Origin: Geopseudomonas aromaticivorans
GTDB taxonomy: Bacteria; Pseudomonadota; Gammaproteobacteria; Pseudomonadales; Pseudomonadaceae
Assembly (NCBI RefSeq): GCF_019097855.1
Contig: NZ_JAHRGL010000080.1
Location: 14,198-78,197, forward strand
Length of the DNA: 64,000 bases
Direction: 5' to 3'
Both the position numbers and the translations under genes were made by a program. Positions 25,678 through 35,035 of the stretch are shown one piece after another. Positions within the stretch are counted from its first letter, which is position 1. Each line of letters starts with the position of its first letter. The notes beneath the pieces were generated by a model, which had not been told where the DNA came from, searched no databases, and worked only from the letters and a program-made list of their open reading frames with translations.

Positions 25678-26649
25678 ATGAAAAAGAACGTCTTCGTCTT
25701 CAGTCGTCTCAGCCCCGAGCATCAGCAACGCCTGCGGCACAACTTCAACGTCACCCTGCTCGACCCGGCCGGCGACATCGACGCCCAGTACGCCGAGGCG
25801 CTGCCCAAGGCCCACGGCCTGCTCGGCGTCGGCCGGCCGTTCGGCCGCGCCCAGCTGGCGCAGGCCGGTCAGCTGGAAGTCATCTCGACCATCTCGGTGG
25901 GCTACGACAACTACGAGCTGAGCTATCTGAACGAGCGCGGCATCCTGCTTGCCAACACCCCGGACGTGCTCACCGAAACCACCGCCGACCTCGGTTTCAC
26001 CCTGCTGATGGCCGCCGCGCGGCGGGTGCCGGAGCTGGACGCCTGGGTCAAGGCCGGCCACTGGCAGGCTCCAGTGAGCCCGGCGCAGTTCGGTAGCGAC
26101 GTGCACGGCAAGACCCTGGGCATCCTTGGCCTGGGCAACATCGGCGCGGCCATCGCCCGCCGCGGGCGCTTCGGCTTCAACATGGAGGTGCTGTACCACG
26201 GCAACAGCCGCAAGCCGGCGCTGGAACAGGAGCTGGGCGCGCGCTACTGCGGCTTCGACGAGCTGCTCGGCGAGGCCGACTTCGTGGTGCTGGTGGTGCC
26301 GCTCAGCGCTGCGACCCACCACCTGATCGGCCGCCGCGAGCTGGCGCTGATGAAGCCGGGCGCCATCCTGGTCAACGTCGCCCGCGGCCCGGTGGTCGAC
26401 GAGGTCGCGTTGGTCGAGGCGCTGCAGAGTGGCCAGCTGCGCGCCGCCGGCCTCGACGTCTACGAGAAAGAACCGCTGCGCGAGTCGCCGCTGTTCGCCC
26501 TACCCAACGTGGTGACCCTGCCGCACGTGGGCTCGGCCACCCATGAGACGCGCCAGGCGATGGCCGAACTGGCGCTGGATAACCTGGAGCGCGCGCTGCT
26601 CGGCGGCACGCCGCGGCATATGGTCAATCCGCAGGTGCGGGCGCAGTAG
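25678..26649 (+). CDS. ghrB: 2-ketogluconate / glyoxylate-hydroxypyruvate reductase (GhrB/TkrA-like D-2-hydroxyacid dehydrogenase)
   Basis: The 323-residue cytosolic enzyme reduces 2-oxo acids (glyoxylate, hydroxypyruvate, 2-ketogluconate) with NAD(P)H. Visible elements are the NAD-binding motif LGLGNIGAAIARR, a following HGNSRKPALE loop (Asn-Ser-Arg, favouring NADP), the catalytic Arg in VNVARGPVVDE, Glu in YEKEPLRE and His in LPHVGSATHETR. Length equals GhrB (324). A GCAGGA-type ribosome site precedes ATG 25678; an upstream in-frame start adds 11 residues without a site. A GC-rich hairpin follows. It is a single gene. Which 2-oxo acid is physiological cannot be decided from the sequence. 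Confidence 0.88.
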   Translation: MKKNVFVFSRLSPEHQQRLRHNFNVTLLDPAGDIDAQYAEALPKAHGLLGVGRPFGRAQLAQAGQLEVISTISVGYDNYELSYLNERGILLANTPDVLTETTADLGFTLLMAAARRVPELDAWVKAGHWQAPVSPAQFGSDVHGKTLGILGLGNIGAAIARRGRFGFNMEVLYHGNSRKPALEQELGARYCGFDELLGEADFVVLVVPLSAATHHLIGRRELALMKPGAILVNVARGPVVDEVALVEALQSGQLRAAGLDVYEKEPLRESPLFALPNVVTLPHVGSATHETRQAMAELALDNLERALLGGTPRHMVNPQVRAQ

Positions 26650-26655
26650 GGCAGG

Positions 26656-26682
26656 GCCGCGCCCGCCCGCCACGGGCGCGGC
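26656..26682 (+). terminator. GC-rich hairpin after the GhrB-like gene
   Basis: A perfect 10-bp stem (26656-26665 with 26673-26682) and 7-nt loop lie 7 bp after the stop. There is no long T-tract, so termination is likely but not certain. Confidence 0.65.
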
Positions 26683-26849
26683 TCCGCTATTCGGAACGGC
26701 GGACGGCCAGGGCGGTGCCGTCGTGGGCGGATTGTCGAGTCCGGTTATAACTACAGGTCACATCGTTCTAAACGCTTATACATAAATGCCGCTATTCTCC
26801 ACGCAGTTTGTAATGGGTTCGGGCTCGGACTCGGCTTGCAGGAGTGATG

Positions 26850-27635
26850 ATGGATTCGGCGATTTTCGGTTTCGTGTTTGCAGGCTTGGTGGTTGGCTTC
26901 ATCGTTGGCATGACCGGCGTTGGCGGCGGTTCGCTGATGACGCCCATCCTGCTCTGGTTCGGCATCAACCCGGCGACCGCGGTGGGTACCGACCTGCTGT
27001 ACGCGGCGATCACCAAGTCCAGCGGCGTGCTGGTGCACGGCAAGAACAAGAACATCGACTGGTCCATCACCGGCTGGCTGGCGCTCGGCAGCGTGCCGGC
27101 CGCAGCACTGACCCTGTGGTTCCTGCACAACCTGAACTCCGATCCGCAGGCCCTGAATGCGCTGATCAAGCAGGCGCTCGGCTTCGTCCTGCTGCTGACC
27201 GCGCTGGCGATCCTGTTCAAGAAGCAGCTGATGGCCTTCTCCAGCCGGCACGCCGGCGATCACTACCACCTCAGCCCGCGGACCCTGAATACGCTGACGG
27301 TCGCCACCGGCGTGATCCTCGGCGTGATGGTGACGCTGACCTCGATCGGCGCCGGCGCCCTGGGCACTGTCGCGCTGTTCATGCTCTACCCGTTCCTGCC
27401 GGTCCGTCGCCTGGTCGGCACGGAAATCGCCCATGCGGTGCCGCTGACCTTGGTGGCCGGCCTCGGCCATGCCGGCATGGGCAGCATCGACTGGCAACTG
27501 CTGGGCTACCTGCTGATGGGTTCGCTGCCGGGTATCTATTTCGGCAGCCATCTGGCCGGGCGGGTTCCCGAGCACTTCCTGCGTCCCTGCCTGGCGGTCA
27601 TGCTGTCCTTCGTGGGTTTCAAGCTGGCCTTCTGA
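26850..27635 (+). CDS. TauE/SafE (TSUP) family permease
   Basis: The 261-residue membrane protein has about 8 helices and shows both TSUP signature halves: N-terminal GMTGVGGGSLMTPILLWFG and the second repeat TSIGAGALGTVALFMLYP. Members move sulfite, sulfoacetate or similar anions, usually outward. AGGAG lies at 26840-26844. Three start codons (GTG 26844, ATG 26847, ATG 26850) follow in frame, and 26850 has the most normal spacing. It is convergent with the nitroreductase gene across a long hairpin. In a sulfur-rich neighbourhood, sulfite export or sulfonate movement is a sensible guess, not shown. Confidence 0.87.
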   Translation: MDSAIFGFVFAGLVVGFIVGMTGVGGGSLMTPILLWFGINPATAVGTDLLYAAITKSSGVLVHGKNKNIDWSITGWLALGSVPAAALTLWFLHNLNSDPQALNALIKQALGFVLLLTALAILFKKQLMAFSSRHAGDHYHLSPRTLNTLTVATGVILGVMVTLTSIGAGALGTVALFMLYPFLPVRRLVGTEIAHAVPLTLVAGLGHAGMGSIDWQLLGYLLMGSLPGIYFGSHLAGRVPEHFLRPCLAVMLSFVGFKLAF

Positions 27636-27675
27636 GCCATCCCTACGGGCCTCCAGTCCCGGCAGGACTCCGAAT

Positions 27676-27712
27676 CGATGGGCGAAGACACCTTGGGTGT
27701 CTTCGCCCATCG
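27676..27712. terminator. Long bidirectional hairpin between convergent genes
   Basis: A 17-bp perfect stem (27676-27692 with 27696-27712) with a 3-nt loop lies between the TSUP permease stop and the nitroreductase stop. Its position and strength indicate termination in both directions. Confidence 0.85.
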
Positions 27713-27729
27713 CGCTTCTGGAGCAGCCG

Positions 27730-28323
27730 TTACAGGCTGAAGTCGCCTTCGGCGGCTATGGCCTCCAGTGCCAGGCGCGGGCTGGGCGTCTCGCGGGCCT
27801 GCAGTGCTTCGGGCAGGCTGGCGGCGTCGCCGCGCTTGCCGACGGCGACCATCGCCTGCACCTCGTAACCGTCCGGGATCTTCAGCTCGCGGCGTGCCAG
27901 ATCCTTGTCGAAGCCGGTCATGGCGTGGGTGTGCCAGCCGGCCAGGTGCGCCTGCAGGGCGAAGAAGCCCCAGGCGGCGCCGGTGTCGAAGGCGTGCGAG
28001 GGGGCGGGTTGCTCTTCGCTCTTGCCCGGCGCCACGAAGCGGGTCTTCGAGACGATCACCAGCAGCGCCGAGGCATGCTGCGCCCAGCCGCGATTGAACT
28101 CGATCAGCAGGTTCAGGTAGCGCGACCAGTCGGCGCTGTCGCGGCGGGCGTAGAGGAAGCGCCAGGGCTGCGAATTGTAGGCCGAGGGCGCCCAGCGCGC
28201 AGCCTCGATGAAGCCGAGCAGGGTGGCCTCGGGAATGTTCTCGCCGGTGAAGGCGCGCGGCGACCAGCGCTCGATGAACTGCGGGTCGATGGCATGGGTG
28301 GCGACGCGGTGCTTGTTGCTCAT
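27730..28323 (-). CDS. Nitroreductase-family FMN oxidoreductase
   Basis: The 197-residue protein has the nitroreductase fold: FMN-binding RWSPRAFTGENIP near the N-terminus, EAARWAPSAYNSQPWRF, and a C-terminal VAVGKRGDAASLP phosphate-binding segment. AGGAG lies 5 nt before ATG 28323. Length is in the usual range (180-220). Family members reduce nitro compounds, quinones or flavins. In this setting it could supply reduced flavin, but dedicated flavin reductases of SsuE/DszD type look different and none is seen in the window. It is transcribed alone; the sulfur operon upstream ends at a small hairpin. Confidence 0.85.
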   Translation of the reverse strand: MSNKHRVATHAIDPQFIERWSPRAFTGENIPEATLLGFIEAARWAPSAYNSQPWRFLYARRDSADWSRYLNLLIEFNRGWAQHASALLVIVSKTRFVAPGKSEEQPAPSHAFDTGAAWGFFALQAHLAGWHTHAMTGFDKDLARRELKIPDGYEVQAMVAVGKRGDAASLPEALQARETPSPRLALEAIAAEGDFSL

Positions 28324-28365
28324 GGGGTCTCCTGGGAGGGGTTCGGCCCGGATCGGCCGCTGGAT

Positions 28366-28388
28366 GCCGATCATATTGCCTGATCGGC
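28366..28388 (-). terminator. Hairpin at the end of the MetQNI-SfnB-monooxygenase operon
   Basis: GCCGATCA (28366-28373), a 7-nt loop, and TGATCGGC (28381-28388) lie between the monooxygenase stop and the nitroreductase start. It has no T-tract and could alternatively be an operator. Confidence 0.45.
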
Positions 28389-28443
28389 GGTCGTGCCGGT
28401 GGCCTTGGTGAAGCGAGATGCCGCGCTGGCTGCTCTGCAGACG

Positions 28444-29853
28444 CTACACAGGATGCGCAGCTTCATGCTGGTTCGCCCTGGCGAGCGGGGTAGCGGTCGG
28501 GACATGACGCTGGCTGGCCGCCGGATGGCGCGCCGGCAGGCGGTCGCCCGCGCCGAACAGCTTGTGGCGCAGGCTGCCCTCGGCGTAGGCGGTCTTGTAC
28601 GAGCCGCGGCTCTGCAGCTCGGGGATCACCAGGTCGATGAAGTCCTCGTAGCTTTCCGGGGTGACGGTGCGCGACAGGTTGAAACCGTCGACGCCGACGT
28701 CGTTGGCCCAGGACTCCAGTTCGTCGGCTACGTGCTGGGCGTCGCCGACCAGGGTCGGGTAGCGGCTGCCGAGGCGGAAGCGTTCGAGCAGCTTGCGCCG
28801 ATTCAGGGCGTTGGCCTGGGCGGTCTGCGCCGCCGACTCGATGGCGTTGCCGCCGCGGTAGTCGATCGGCTCGTCGAGGCCGTAGCGGGCGAAGTCGACG
28901 TTGACGCTGCTGGCAAAGTGGGCGAGGCCGGCCTCGGCGCTGGCGTAGTGCCAGTAGTCGTCGAACTTCTCTTCGGCTTCGCGCTTGGTCTTGCCGACCA
29001 CTGCGGCGATGCCGACGAAGATCTTCAGGTCCTCCGGGCGGCGTCCGGCCTGCACCGCCTGCTGGCGCAGCTCCTGGACCACTTTGCGGGTGGCGGCCTT
29101 GTCCTGGGCGCTGATGAAGATTGCCTCGGCGTGCCGCGCGGAGAACTGCTGGCCGCGCGGCGAGGTGCCGGCCTGGAACAGCAGCGGGGTGCGCTGGATC
29201 GACGGCTCGCACAGGTGGTAGCCGTCGAGCTGGTAGTACGGCCCCTGGTGCCGGACGCGGTGCACCCTGGCCGGGTCGGCGAACACCCGCGCGGCCTTGT
29301 CGCGGCGCACCGCGCCATCCTCCCAGCTGCCTTCCCACAGTTTGTAGACCAGCTCCAGATAGTCCTCGGCGCGCTCGTAGCGCTGGTCGTGGGCGGTCAG
29401 GCCGTCGAGGCCCATGGCCCTGGCGCCGCTTTCCAGGTAGCCGGTGACGATGTTCCAGCCGATGCGCCCGCGGGTCAGGTGGTCGAGCGTCGACATGCGC
29501 CGGGCGAACAGGTAGGGCGGCTCGTAGCTGAGGTTGGAGGTGATGCCGAAGCCCAGGTGTTTGGTCGCCGCGGCCATCGCCGAGACCAGCAGCAGCGGGT
29601 CGTTGACCGGCAGCTGGATCGACTCGCGCAGGGTCAGGTCGATGGAGTGCTGGTAGACGTCGTAGACGCCGATGATGTCGGCGATGAACAGGCCGTCGAA
29701 CAGGCCGCGCTCTAGGGTCCTGGCCAGGTCGGTCCAGTACTCGAGGGTGTTGTAGTCCACCGAGTTGTCGCGCGGGTGGGTCCACAGGCCGTGGTTGATG
29801 TGGCCGACGCAGTTCATGTTGAACGCGTTGAGCAGGATCTGCTTCTTCGCCAT
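28444..29853 (-). CDS. LLM-class FMN-dependent monooxygenase, NtaA/DmoA/DszA family
   Basis: The 469-residue TIM-barrel flavin monooxygenase uses FMNH2 and O2, probably to cleave or oxidise a carbon-sulfur compound. The N-terminus (KKQILLNAFNMNCVGHINHG and EYWTDLARTLERGLFDGLFI) and internal segments GRIGWNIVTGYLESGARAMG, HDQRYERAEDYLELV and LFQAGTSPRGQQFSARHAEA are diagnostic of the NtaA/SnaA/DszA group and resemble dimethylsulfide monooxygenase. The last 40 residues are Arg/His/Pro rich and look dispensable. ATG 29853 is 3 nt beyond the upstream SfnB-like gene's stop. A much longer frame upstream merely shadows that gene. A reduced-flavin supplier is not encoded in the operon. The substrate is unproven. 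Confidence 0.87.
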   Translation of the reverse strand: MAKKQILLNAFNMNCVGHINHGLWTHPRDNSVDYNTLEYWTDLARTLERGLFDGLFIADIIGVYDVYQHSIDLTLRESIQLPVNDPLLLVSAMAAATKHLGFGITSNLSYEPPYLFARRMSTLDHLTRGRIGWNIVTGYLESGARAMGLDGLTAHDQRYERAEDYLELVYKLWEGSWEDGAVRRDKAARVFADPARVHRVRHQGPYYQLDGYHLCEPSIQRTPLLFQAGTSPRGQQFSARHAEAIFISAQDKAATRKVVQELRQQAVQAGRRPEDLKIFVGIAAVVGKTKREAEEKFDDYWHYASAEAGLAHFASSVNVDFARYGLDEPIDYRGGNAIESAAQTAQANALNRRKLLERFRLGSRYPTLVGDAQHVADELESWANDVGVDGFNLSRTVTPESYEDFIDLVIPELQSRGSYKTAYAEGSLRHKLFGAGDRLPARHPAASQRHVPTATPLARANQHEAAHPV

Positions 29854-29855
29854 GG

Positions 29856-31085
29856 TCAGAGCGCTCCGTGCCGCGGGGGCAGAGTGTCGTTGAGGTAGTA
29901 GTTGCCGATGGCGTGGAACTTCCAGCGCACCGGATCGTGCAGGGTGTGGGTGCGCGCGTTGCGCCAGAAGCGGTCGAGGTCGTGCTCGGCAAGGCTGGCG
30001 CCGCTGCCGCCCAGCTCGAACAGCTTCGAACTGGCCTTGAGGGCGATCTCGGTGGTCAGCACGCGGGCCTCGGCCACCGCCACCGAGGCGGCGGCCACGC
30101 TGCGCTCGTCGGGCGCGGCCTGGCTGGCGTCGAGCACCCGACCGGCGCGGCGCAGCAGCGCCTCGGCGGCGCTCAGGCGCACGGAGAGGTCGCCGACCCG
30201 CTCGAGGATCAGCGGATCGTCGCTGGCGCGCGCCACGCCCGAATCGATCCACGCCCTGCTGTGCTGGCGCACGAAGTCGAGGGCGGCGGCGTAGGCGCCG
30301 CGGGCGATGCCGAGGTCGAGGGCAGCATGGATGATTTGCGCCAGCGGGCCGATGGTGGTCGGGCGCTCGAAGGAGGCGGCGAACGGCACCACCCAGTCCC
30401 CCTGCACCGGCACGTCGGCGAAGATCACCGAGCCGCTGCCGGTGACGCGCTGACCGAAGCCGTCCCAGTCGTCGACCACGGTGACGCCGTAGCTCTGCCG
30501 CGGCACGAACACCAGCCAGCCGGCGCCGTCGTCGTCGACCGCCAGGGTGGGAATCCAGTGGGCGAACAGCGAGCCGGTGCAGTAGTACTTGCGCCCGTCG
30601 ATGCGCAGTCGGCCCTCGGCGTCGCGCGACAGCCGGGTGCGGCGCTTGAAGTCCTTGTGGCCGATCTCGGCCAGCGCGTTGCCGAAGCGCTGGCCCTGCA
30701 GCGCCTGGGCGTAGAAGAAGCGCTTCTGCGCCTCGCTGCCGCCGACGCGCAGCACCTCCAGCGAGTAGAAGTGGTTCTGCGGGATGTGGGCGATGGAGCT
30801 GTCGGCGGCGGCGAGGATCGCCGTCACCTCGGCGAGGGTGACGTTGGACACGCCAGCGCCGCCGTATTCCTTCGGCACGCTGATGCCCCACAGGCCGCTC
30901 TGCGCGAAGCGCTCGACCTCCGCCCAGGGCAGGCGACGCTGGCGGTCGCGCGCGGCGGCGCCGACGGCGAATTCGGCGGCCAGCTCGCGGGCCACGGCTA
31001 TGGCCTCTGCGTCGTCGCGGAGGATGGCGACGCTGCCGGCCGGCGGGCTGACGTAGGCGCCAGGGATAGTCTCGAAATGGGTCAT
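29856..31085 (-). CDS. SfnB-family flavoprotein (acyl-CoA-dehydrogenase-like, sulfur acquisition), copy 1
   Basis: The 409-residue protein has the acyl-CoA dehydrogenase fold but groups by eye with SfnB/DszC-type flavin monooxygenases. Hallmarks are GLWGISVPKEYGGAGVSNVT, IAHIPQNHFYSLEVLR, RKYYCTGSLFAHWIPTLA, VVDDWDGFGQRVTGSGSV and the C-terminal DRFWRNARTHTLHDPVRWK shared with DszC. These enzymes act with FMNH2 on sulfones, sulfides or sulfonates. ATG 31085 follows its paralogue (31096-32367) by 10 nt. The two are clearly homologous through most of their length but not identical, so this is an old duplication. It lacks the usual acyl-CoA catalytic Glu context, supporting a non-dehydrogenase role. 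Confidence 0.88.
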   Translation of the reverse strand: MTHFETIPGAYVSPPAGSVAILRDDAEAIAVARELAAEFAVGAAARDRQRRLPWAEVERFAQSGLWGISVPKEYGGAGVSNVTLAEVTAILAAADSSIAHIPQNHFYSLEVLRVGGSEAQKRFFYAQALQGQRFGNALAEIGHKDFKRRTRLSRDAEGRLRIDGRKYYCTGSLFAHWIPTLAVDDDGAGWLVFVPRQSYGVTVVDDWDGFGQRVTGSGSVIFADVPVQGDWVVPFAASFERPTTIGPLAQIIHAALDLGIARGAYAAALDFVRQHSRAWIDSGVARASDDPLILERVGDLSVRLSAAEALLRRAGRVLDASQAAPDERSVAAASVAVAEARVLTTEIALKASSKLFELGGSGASLAEHDLDRFWRNARTHTLHDPVRWKFHAIGNYYLNDTLPPRHGAL

Positions 31086-31095
31086 GGCAGCCTCC

Positions 31096-32367
31096 TCAGT
31101 TCCACTGGTGGCGCTTGGGCAGCACGCCGTTGAGGGCGTAGTTGCCCAGCAGGTGGTATTTCCAGCGCACCGGGTCGTGCAGGGTGTGGGTGCGCGCATT
31201 GCGCCAGTGGCGGTCGAGGTTGTGCTCGCTGCGGGTGGCGGCGGTGCCGGCCAGCTCGAACAGCTTCTCGCTGGCCTCCAGGGCGATCTCGGTGGTGAGG
31301 ATCTTCGCCGCGGCGATGGCCAGCGAGGCCTCGGCGCTGGACTCGGCGGTGACCGGCTTGGCCGCGATGCGGTCGAGGGTCTCGGCGGTCTCGCGCAGCA
31401 CCTCGTTGGCGGCGTGCAGGTCGATCTGCAGGCGGCCGACCGCCTGGATGATGTAGGGGTCGTCGCTGGCGCGCTCGCCGCCGAAGTCGGTCCACGGCCG
31501 CGAGCGTTCGCGCACGAAGCGCAGGGTGTCGTCGATGGCGGCCTGGGCGATGCCGGCGTCGATGGCCGCCTGGATCAGCTGCGAGGCCGGGCCGCTGAGG
31601 CCCGGGCGATCGATCAGCTGCCAGGCCGGCAGCACGTCCTCGGGGGCGATGGCCACCGCGGAGAAGTGCACGCTGCCACTGGCGGTGGTGCGCTGGCCGA
31701 TGCCCGACCAGTCGTCGACCACCTTGACGCCCTCGGCGTGGCGCGGGGCGAACACCAGCACGGTGAGGCCCTGTTCGTCCTCGGCGCGGCTGGGAATCCA
31801 GTGGGCGAACAGCGCGCCGGTGGAGTAGAAGCGCGTGCCGGAGAGGCGCAGGCTGCCTTCCTCGCGGTGCAGGCGGGTGGTCTGCGCCAGCATGCTCGAC
31901 GTGCCGCGCGCCGGGCCGGCATTGCCGAAACGCTCGCCTGCCAGGATACGACCGTACAGACGCTGTTTCTGCGCGTCGCTGGCCAGCTCGTGCACGGCGA
32001 ACAGTACGCCGAACTGGTTCTGCGGGATCTGCCCGAGCGCCGGGTCGGCGGCGCAGAGCAGGCGGAACACCTCGGCAATGGTGACGAAGGAGGCGCCGGC
32101 GCCGCCGTAGGCCTCCGGCACGGCGATGCCGCCCAGGCCGCTGGCGGTATAGCGGTCCAGTTCTTCCCAGGGCAGGCGACGCTCGCGGTCGCGCTCGGCG
32201 GCGCCGGCGGCGAACTCACCGGCCAGCTGACGGGCGACCTCGATGGCCTCGGCGTCGCTGTGGATCACCCGCACCTGGCTCGGATCGAGCGGCAGCGGGC
32301 GCGGATCTCGGGAGCGGAGCGCAGCCGGCCCCGGCGCCGTGGGGCGGCGCTGCAGAATTTCGGACAT
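31096..32367 (-). CDS. SfnB-family flavoprotein, copy 2
   Basis: The 423-residue paralogue of the neighbouring gene shares GLGGIAVPEAYGGAGASFVT, LGQIPQNQFGVLFAVHE, TRFYSTGALFAHWIPSRA, VVDDWSGIGQRTTASGSV and the C-terminal WRNARTHTLHDPVRWKYHLL. It has about 30 extra N-terminal residues rich in Arg and Pro. AGGAG precedes ATG 32367; a longer frame upstream overlaps the MetI gene antisense-like and is rejected. It sits 53 bp after the MetI stop and 10 bp before copy 1. Adjacent SfnB-like genes probably handle successive or alternative oxidation steps for the substrate brought in by MetQNI. Confidence 0.88.
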   Translation of the reverse strand: MSEILQRRPTAPGPAALRSRDPRPLPLDPSQVRVIHSDAEAIEVARQLAGEFAAGAAERDRERRLPWEELDRYTASGLGGIAVPEAYGGAGASFVTIAEVFRLLCAADPALGQIPQNQFGVLFAVHELASDAQKQRLYGRILAGERFGNAGPARGTSSMLAQTTRLHREEGSLRLSGTRFYSTGALFAHWIPSRAEDEQGLTVLVFAPRHAEGVKVVDDWSGIGQRTTASGSVHFSAVAIAPEDVLPAWQLIDRPGLSGPASQLIQAAIDAGIAQAAIDDTLRFVRERSRPWTDFGGERASDDPYIIQAVGRLQIDLHAANEVLRETAETLDRIAAKPVTAESSAEASLAIAAAKILTTEIALEASEKLFELAGTAATRSEHNLDRHWRNARTHTLHDPVRWKYHLLGNYALNGVLPKRHQWN

Positions 32368-32420
32368 GGGGATACTCCTGCCGGGTGGCCGCCGGTGGCG
32401 GCGCCCGGATGTCGAATGGG

Positions 32421-33074
32421 TTACTTGCGTTTGTTGAGGGCGTGGGCCAGGCGGTCGCCGCCGAACTGGATCAGCGTCACCAGCAGCACCAGCAGGACGA
32501 TCACGGTGACCATCACCTCGGTGTCGAAGCGCTGGTAGCCGTAGCGATAGGCCAGGTCGCCGAGGCCGCCGGCACCGATGGCGCCGGCCACCGCCGAGGC
32601 GTTGATCATGCTCACCAGGGTGATGGTGAAGCCGGCGACGATGCCCGGCCGCGCCTCGGGCAGCAGCACGTGCCAGACGATGTGCCAGCGTCGGCAGCCC
32701 ATGGCCTGCGCCGCCTCGATCAAGCCGCGGTCGACCTCGCGCAGGCTGACCTCGGCGATGCGCGCGAAGAACGGGATGCAGGCCACCGTCAGCGGCACCA
32801 CCGCCGCCCACACGCCGTAGCTGGTGCCGACAATCAGCCGGGTGAAGGGGATCAGCGCGACCATCAGGATCAGGAACGGGATCGAGCGCAGCACGTTGAC
32901 CACGCTGCCGATGGCGCCGTTGGCCCAGCGCGCCTCGAAGATGCCGCCGCGCGTGCTGGTGACCAGGAACAGCGCCAGCGGGATGCCCAGCAGCAGGGTG
33001 ATCAGCGACGAGGCGCCGATCATCAGCAGGGTGTCGAGGGTGCCCTGCAGCAGGCGGTCAAGCAGCAGCGACAT
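32421..33074 (-). CDS. metI: MetI-like ABC permease
   Basis: The 217-residue inner-membrane permease has five helices and the EAA coupling loop ([23 protein letters not shown], positions about 130-155 in outline). It also shows the MetI C-terminal segment [13 protein letters not shown]. Length equals E. coli MetI (217). Its start (33074) lies 17 bp inside the end of the ATPase gene, so translation is coupled. The longer frame upstream is within metN and rejected. It works with MetN and MetQ homologues to import methionine or, in this operon, more likely another organosulfur compound such as a sulfoxide or sulfone. Confidence 0.92.
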   Translation of the reverse strand: MSLLLDRLLQGTLDTLLMIGASSLITLLLGIPLALFLVTSTRGGIFEARWANGAIGSVVNVLRSIPFLILMVALIPFTRLIVGTSYGVWAAVVPLTVACIPFFARIAEVSLREVDRGLIEAAQAMGCRRWHIVWHVLLPEARPGIVAGFTITLVSMINASAVAGAIGAGGLGDLAYRYGYQRFDTEVMVTVIVLLVLLVTLIQFGGDRLAHALNKRK

Positions 33075-34134
33075 AACCGAGCCCCCCCACGTGGTCGGCC
33101 AGGCCGCGCGCCCGCTCGAGGATCGCCGCGCGCGGTTCGCGCCCGTCCACCCCGACCAGCAGGTGGCCGAGGGCGCGGCCCTGGATGCGGTCGATGCCGC
33201 CGTGCACCAGGCGGCTGCGCGGCCCCAGCGCCTGGGCGATGGCCAGCAGGTCCGGCTCGCGCAGGCTGGCGCCGGTGAAGTGCAGGTCGAGCAGGAACAG
33301 GCTGTGCTCGTTCTCCGCTTGCGGGCGGATGCGTCCGACCAGGTCCTCCGGCAGGTCGTGCTGGCGGGTGCCGAGCAGGGTGCGGGTGACCTCGTGCTGC
33401 GGATCGCCGAACACCTGCCACACCGGGCCTTCTTCGACCACGCGACCACGTTCGAGCACCCCCACACGCTGGCAGATCTCGTGGATCACCTCCATCTCGT
33501 GGGTGATCAACACGATGGTCAGGCCGAGGCGACAGTTGATGTCGCGCAGCAGGGCGAGGATCGCCTGGGTGCTTTCCGGATCGAGCGCCGAGGTGGCCTC
33601 GTCGCACAGCAGGATCTGCGGCTCGTGGACCAGCGCGCGGGCGATGCCGACGCGCTGCTTCTGCCCGCCGGACAGCTGCGCTGGGTAGACGTCGCGCTTG
33701 TCACTGAGGCCGACCAGTTGCAGCAGTTCGCTGACCCGCCGCTCGATCTCGAAGGGCCGCGTGCCGGCGACCCGCAGCGGCAGCGCGACGTTGTCCCAGA
33801 CGGTCTTCGCCGACAGCAGGTTGAAGTGCTGGAAGATCATCCCGACCCGCCGGCGCAGGGTGACCAGCTGGTCCTCGTCCAGTTGGCCGATGTCGACGCC
33901 GTCGATGCGCACCCGGCCGCTGCTCGGCTGCTCCAGGCGGTTGAGGGTACGGATCAGCGACGACTTGCCGGCGCCGCTGCGTCCGATGATCCCGAAGATC
34001 TCGCCGCGGCGGATGTTCAGGTCGATGTCGTCGAGCGCATGCACCACGCCCTGGCCGCCGCTGTAGGTCTTGCTCAGACCTTCGAGACGGATGTGGGTGA
34101 TGGCCTGCTCGATATCGGATTCGTAGCGGCTCAT
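33058..34134 (-). CDS. metN: MetN-like ABC ATPase with C-terminal NIL domain
   Basis: The 358-residue subunit has Walker [10 protein letters not shown], signature [15 protein letters not shown], Walker [17 protein letters not shown] and switch His in ITHEME. Residues of about 265-345 match the ligand-sensing NIL/ACT-like domain of MetN that gives trans-inhibition by methionine ([40 protein letters not shown]). Presence of this domain argues the transporter can sense a methionine-like ligand. The gene begins 4 nt after MetQ and overlaps MetI by 17 nt. Confidence 0.93.
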   Translation of the reverse strand: MSRYESDIEQAITHIRLEGLSKTYSGGQGVVHALDDIDLNIRRGEIFGIIGRSGAGKSSLIRTLNRLEQPSSGRVRIDGVDIGQLDEDQLVTLRRRVGMIFQHFNLLSAKTVWDNVALPLRVAGTRPFEIERRVSELLQLVGLSDKRDVYPAQLSGGQKQRVGIARALVHEPQILLCDEATSALDPESTQAILALLRDINCRLGLTIVLITHEMEVIHEICQRVGVLERGRVVEEGPVWQVFGDPQHEVTRTLLGTRQHDLPEDLVGRIRPQAENEHSLFLLDLHFTGASLREPDLLAIAQALGPRSRLVHGGIDRIQGRALGHLLVGVDGREPRAAILERARGLADHVGGLGYVAAA

Positions 34135-34138
34135 GGCA

Positions 34139-34972
34139 TCAGTTCTCCCAGCCCGGCGAGTAGAGTTTGCCCTGGGTCTGGTCGAGGGCCGCGCGCACTA
34201 CCGGGGAGGTCTGGTAAACCTTGATGAAGGTGCGCAGGCGCTCGTCGTCCTGGCCTTGCGGACGGGTGACGAACTGGATGGCGTAGATCTTCTGTTCCTG
34301 GCCGTCGAAGATCAGCGCGCTTGCCGGGTCGATGGTGCCGGCCAGGCGCAGGTAGTGCGGCATGCCCTGGGCCAGGTCGACATCATCGAGGGTGCGCGCC
34401 AGCTGCACGGCCTCCAGCTCGATGATGTCGAGCTTCTTCGGGTTCTCCACGATGTCGGCCACGGTGGTCTGGTAGCCGGTACCGGGCTTGAGCTTGATCA
34501 AACCGGCCTTTTCCAGCAGCTGCAGGCCGCGTGCGCCGTTGACCGCGTCGCCGGCGATGGCCACCTTGGCGCCGACCGGCAGCTCGGCCAGGCTCTTGTA
34601 CTTCTTCGAGTACAGGCCGACGTTGTTGATCACCCCAGGGGCGACCGCCTTGAGGTCGAAGCCGCCTTCCTTGTTGGCGTTGGTCAGGAAGGGGATGTGC
34701 TGGAAGTAGTTGGCGTCGATGTCGCCGTGGGCCAGGGTGACGTTCGGCGTCTTCCAGTCGCTGAACTCGACCAGCTCGACCTTGACACCCTGTTTGGCGG
34801 CTTCCGCGGCGGCGACTTCCAGCACCGGCACAAAGGCGGCGGTGGTGCCGAGCTTCAGCGGCTTGTCGCTGGCGGCATGGGCGACGCCCAGCGCCGAAGT
34901 AGCCACGGCTGCCAGGGTCAGCGACTTGAGCCACTTGGCGACGGCGCGGGACAGGGAAGTTGGGTTGGACAT
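34139..34972 (-). CDS. metQ: MetQ-like binding protein, predicted soluble (no lipobox)
   Basis: The 277-residue NlpA/MetQ-family protein has a cleavable signal (about 1-33, ending GVAHAASDK) and the family pattern [33 protein letters not shown], and [16 protein letters not shown]. coli MetQ is a lipoprotein; here no Cys is present near the cleavage site, so it should be free in the periplasm. AGGAG lies upstream of ATG 34972, and a strong -24/-12 promoter is about 65 bp upstream. It is the first gene of a six-gene operon running to 28444. The downstream flavoenzymes make a non-methionine organosulfur ligand likely. Confidence 0.92.
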   Translation of the reverse strand: MSNPTSLSRAVAKWLKSLTLAAVATSALGVAHAASDKPLKLGTTAAFVPVLEVAAAEAAKQGVKVELVEFSDWKTPNVTLAHGDIDANYFQHIPFLTNANKEGGFDLKAVAPGVINNVGLYSKKYKSLAELPVGAKVAIAGDAVNGARGLQLLEKAGLIKLKPGTGYQTTVADIVENPKKLDIIELEAVQLARTLDDVDLAQGMPHYLRLAGTIDPASALIFDGQEQKIYAIQFVTRPQGQDDERLRTFIKVYQTSPVVRAALDQTQGKLYSPGWEN

Positions 34973-35035
34973 ATATGACTCCTGAATCTGGATTCGAATT
35001 TATCGAGAGCGCTTGGCGCACTGTGAGTTCCGAGG

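Noticed and set aside
34973-35030. SAM riboswitch before metQ
   Set aside because: The expected leader is only about 50 nt and shows no matching stems; the -24/-12 promoter explains regulation better.
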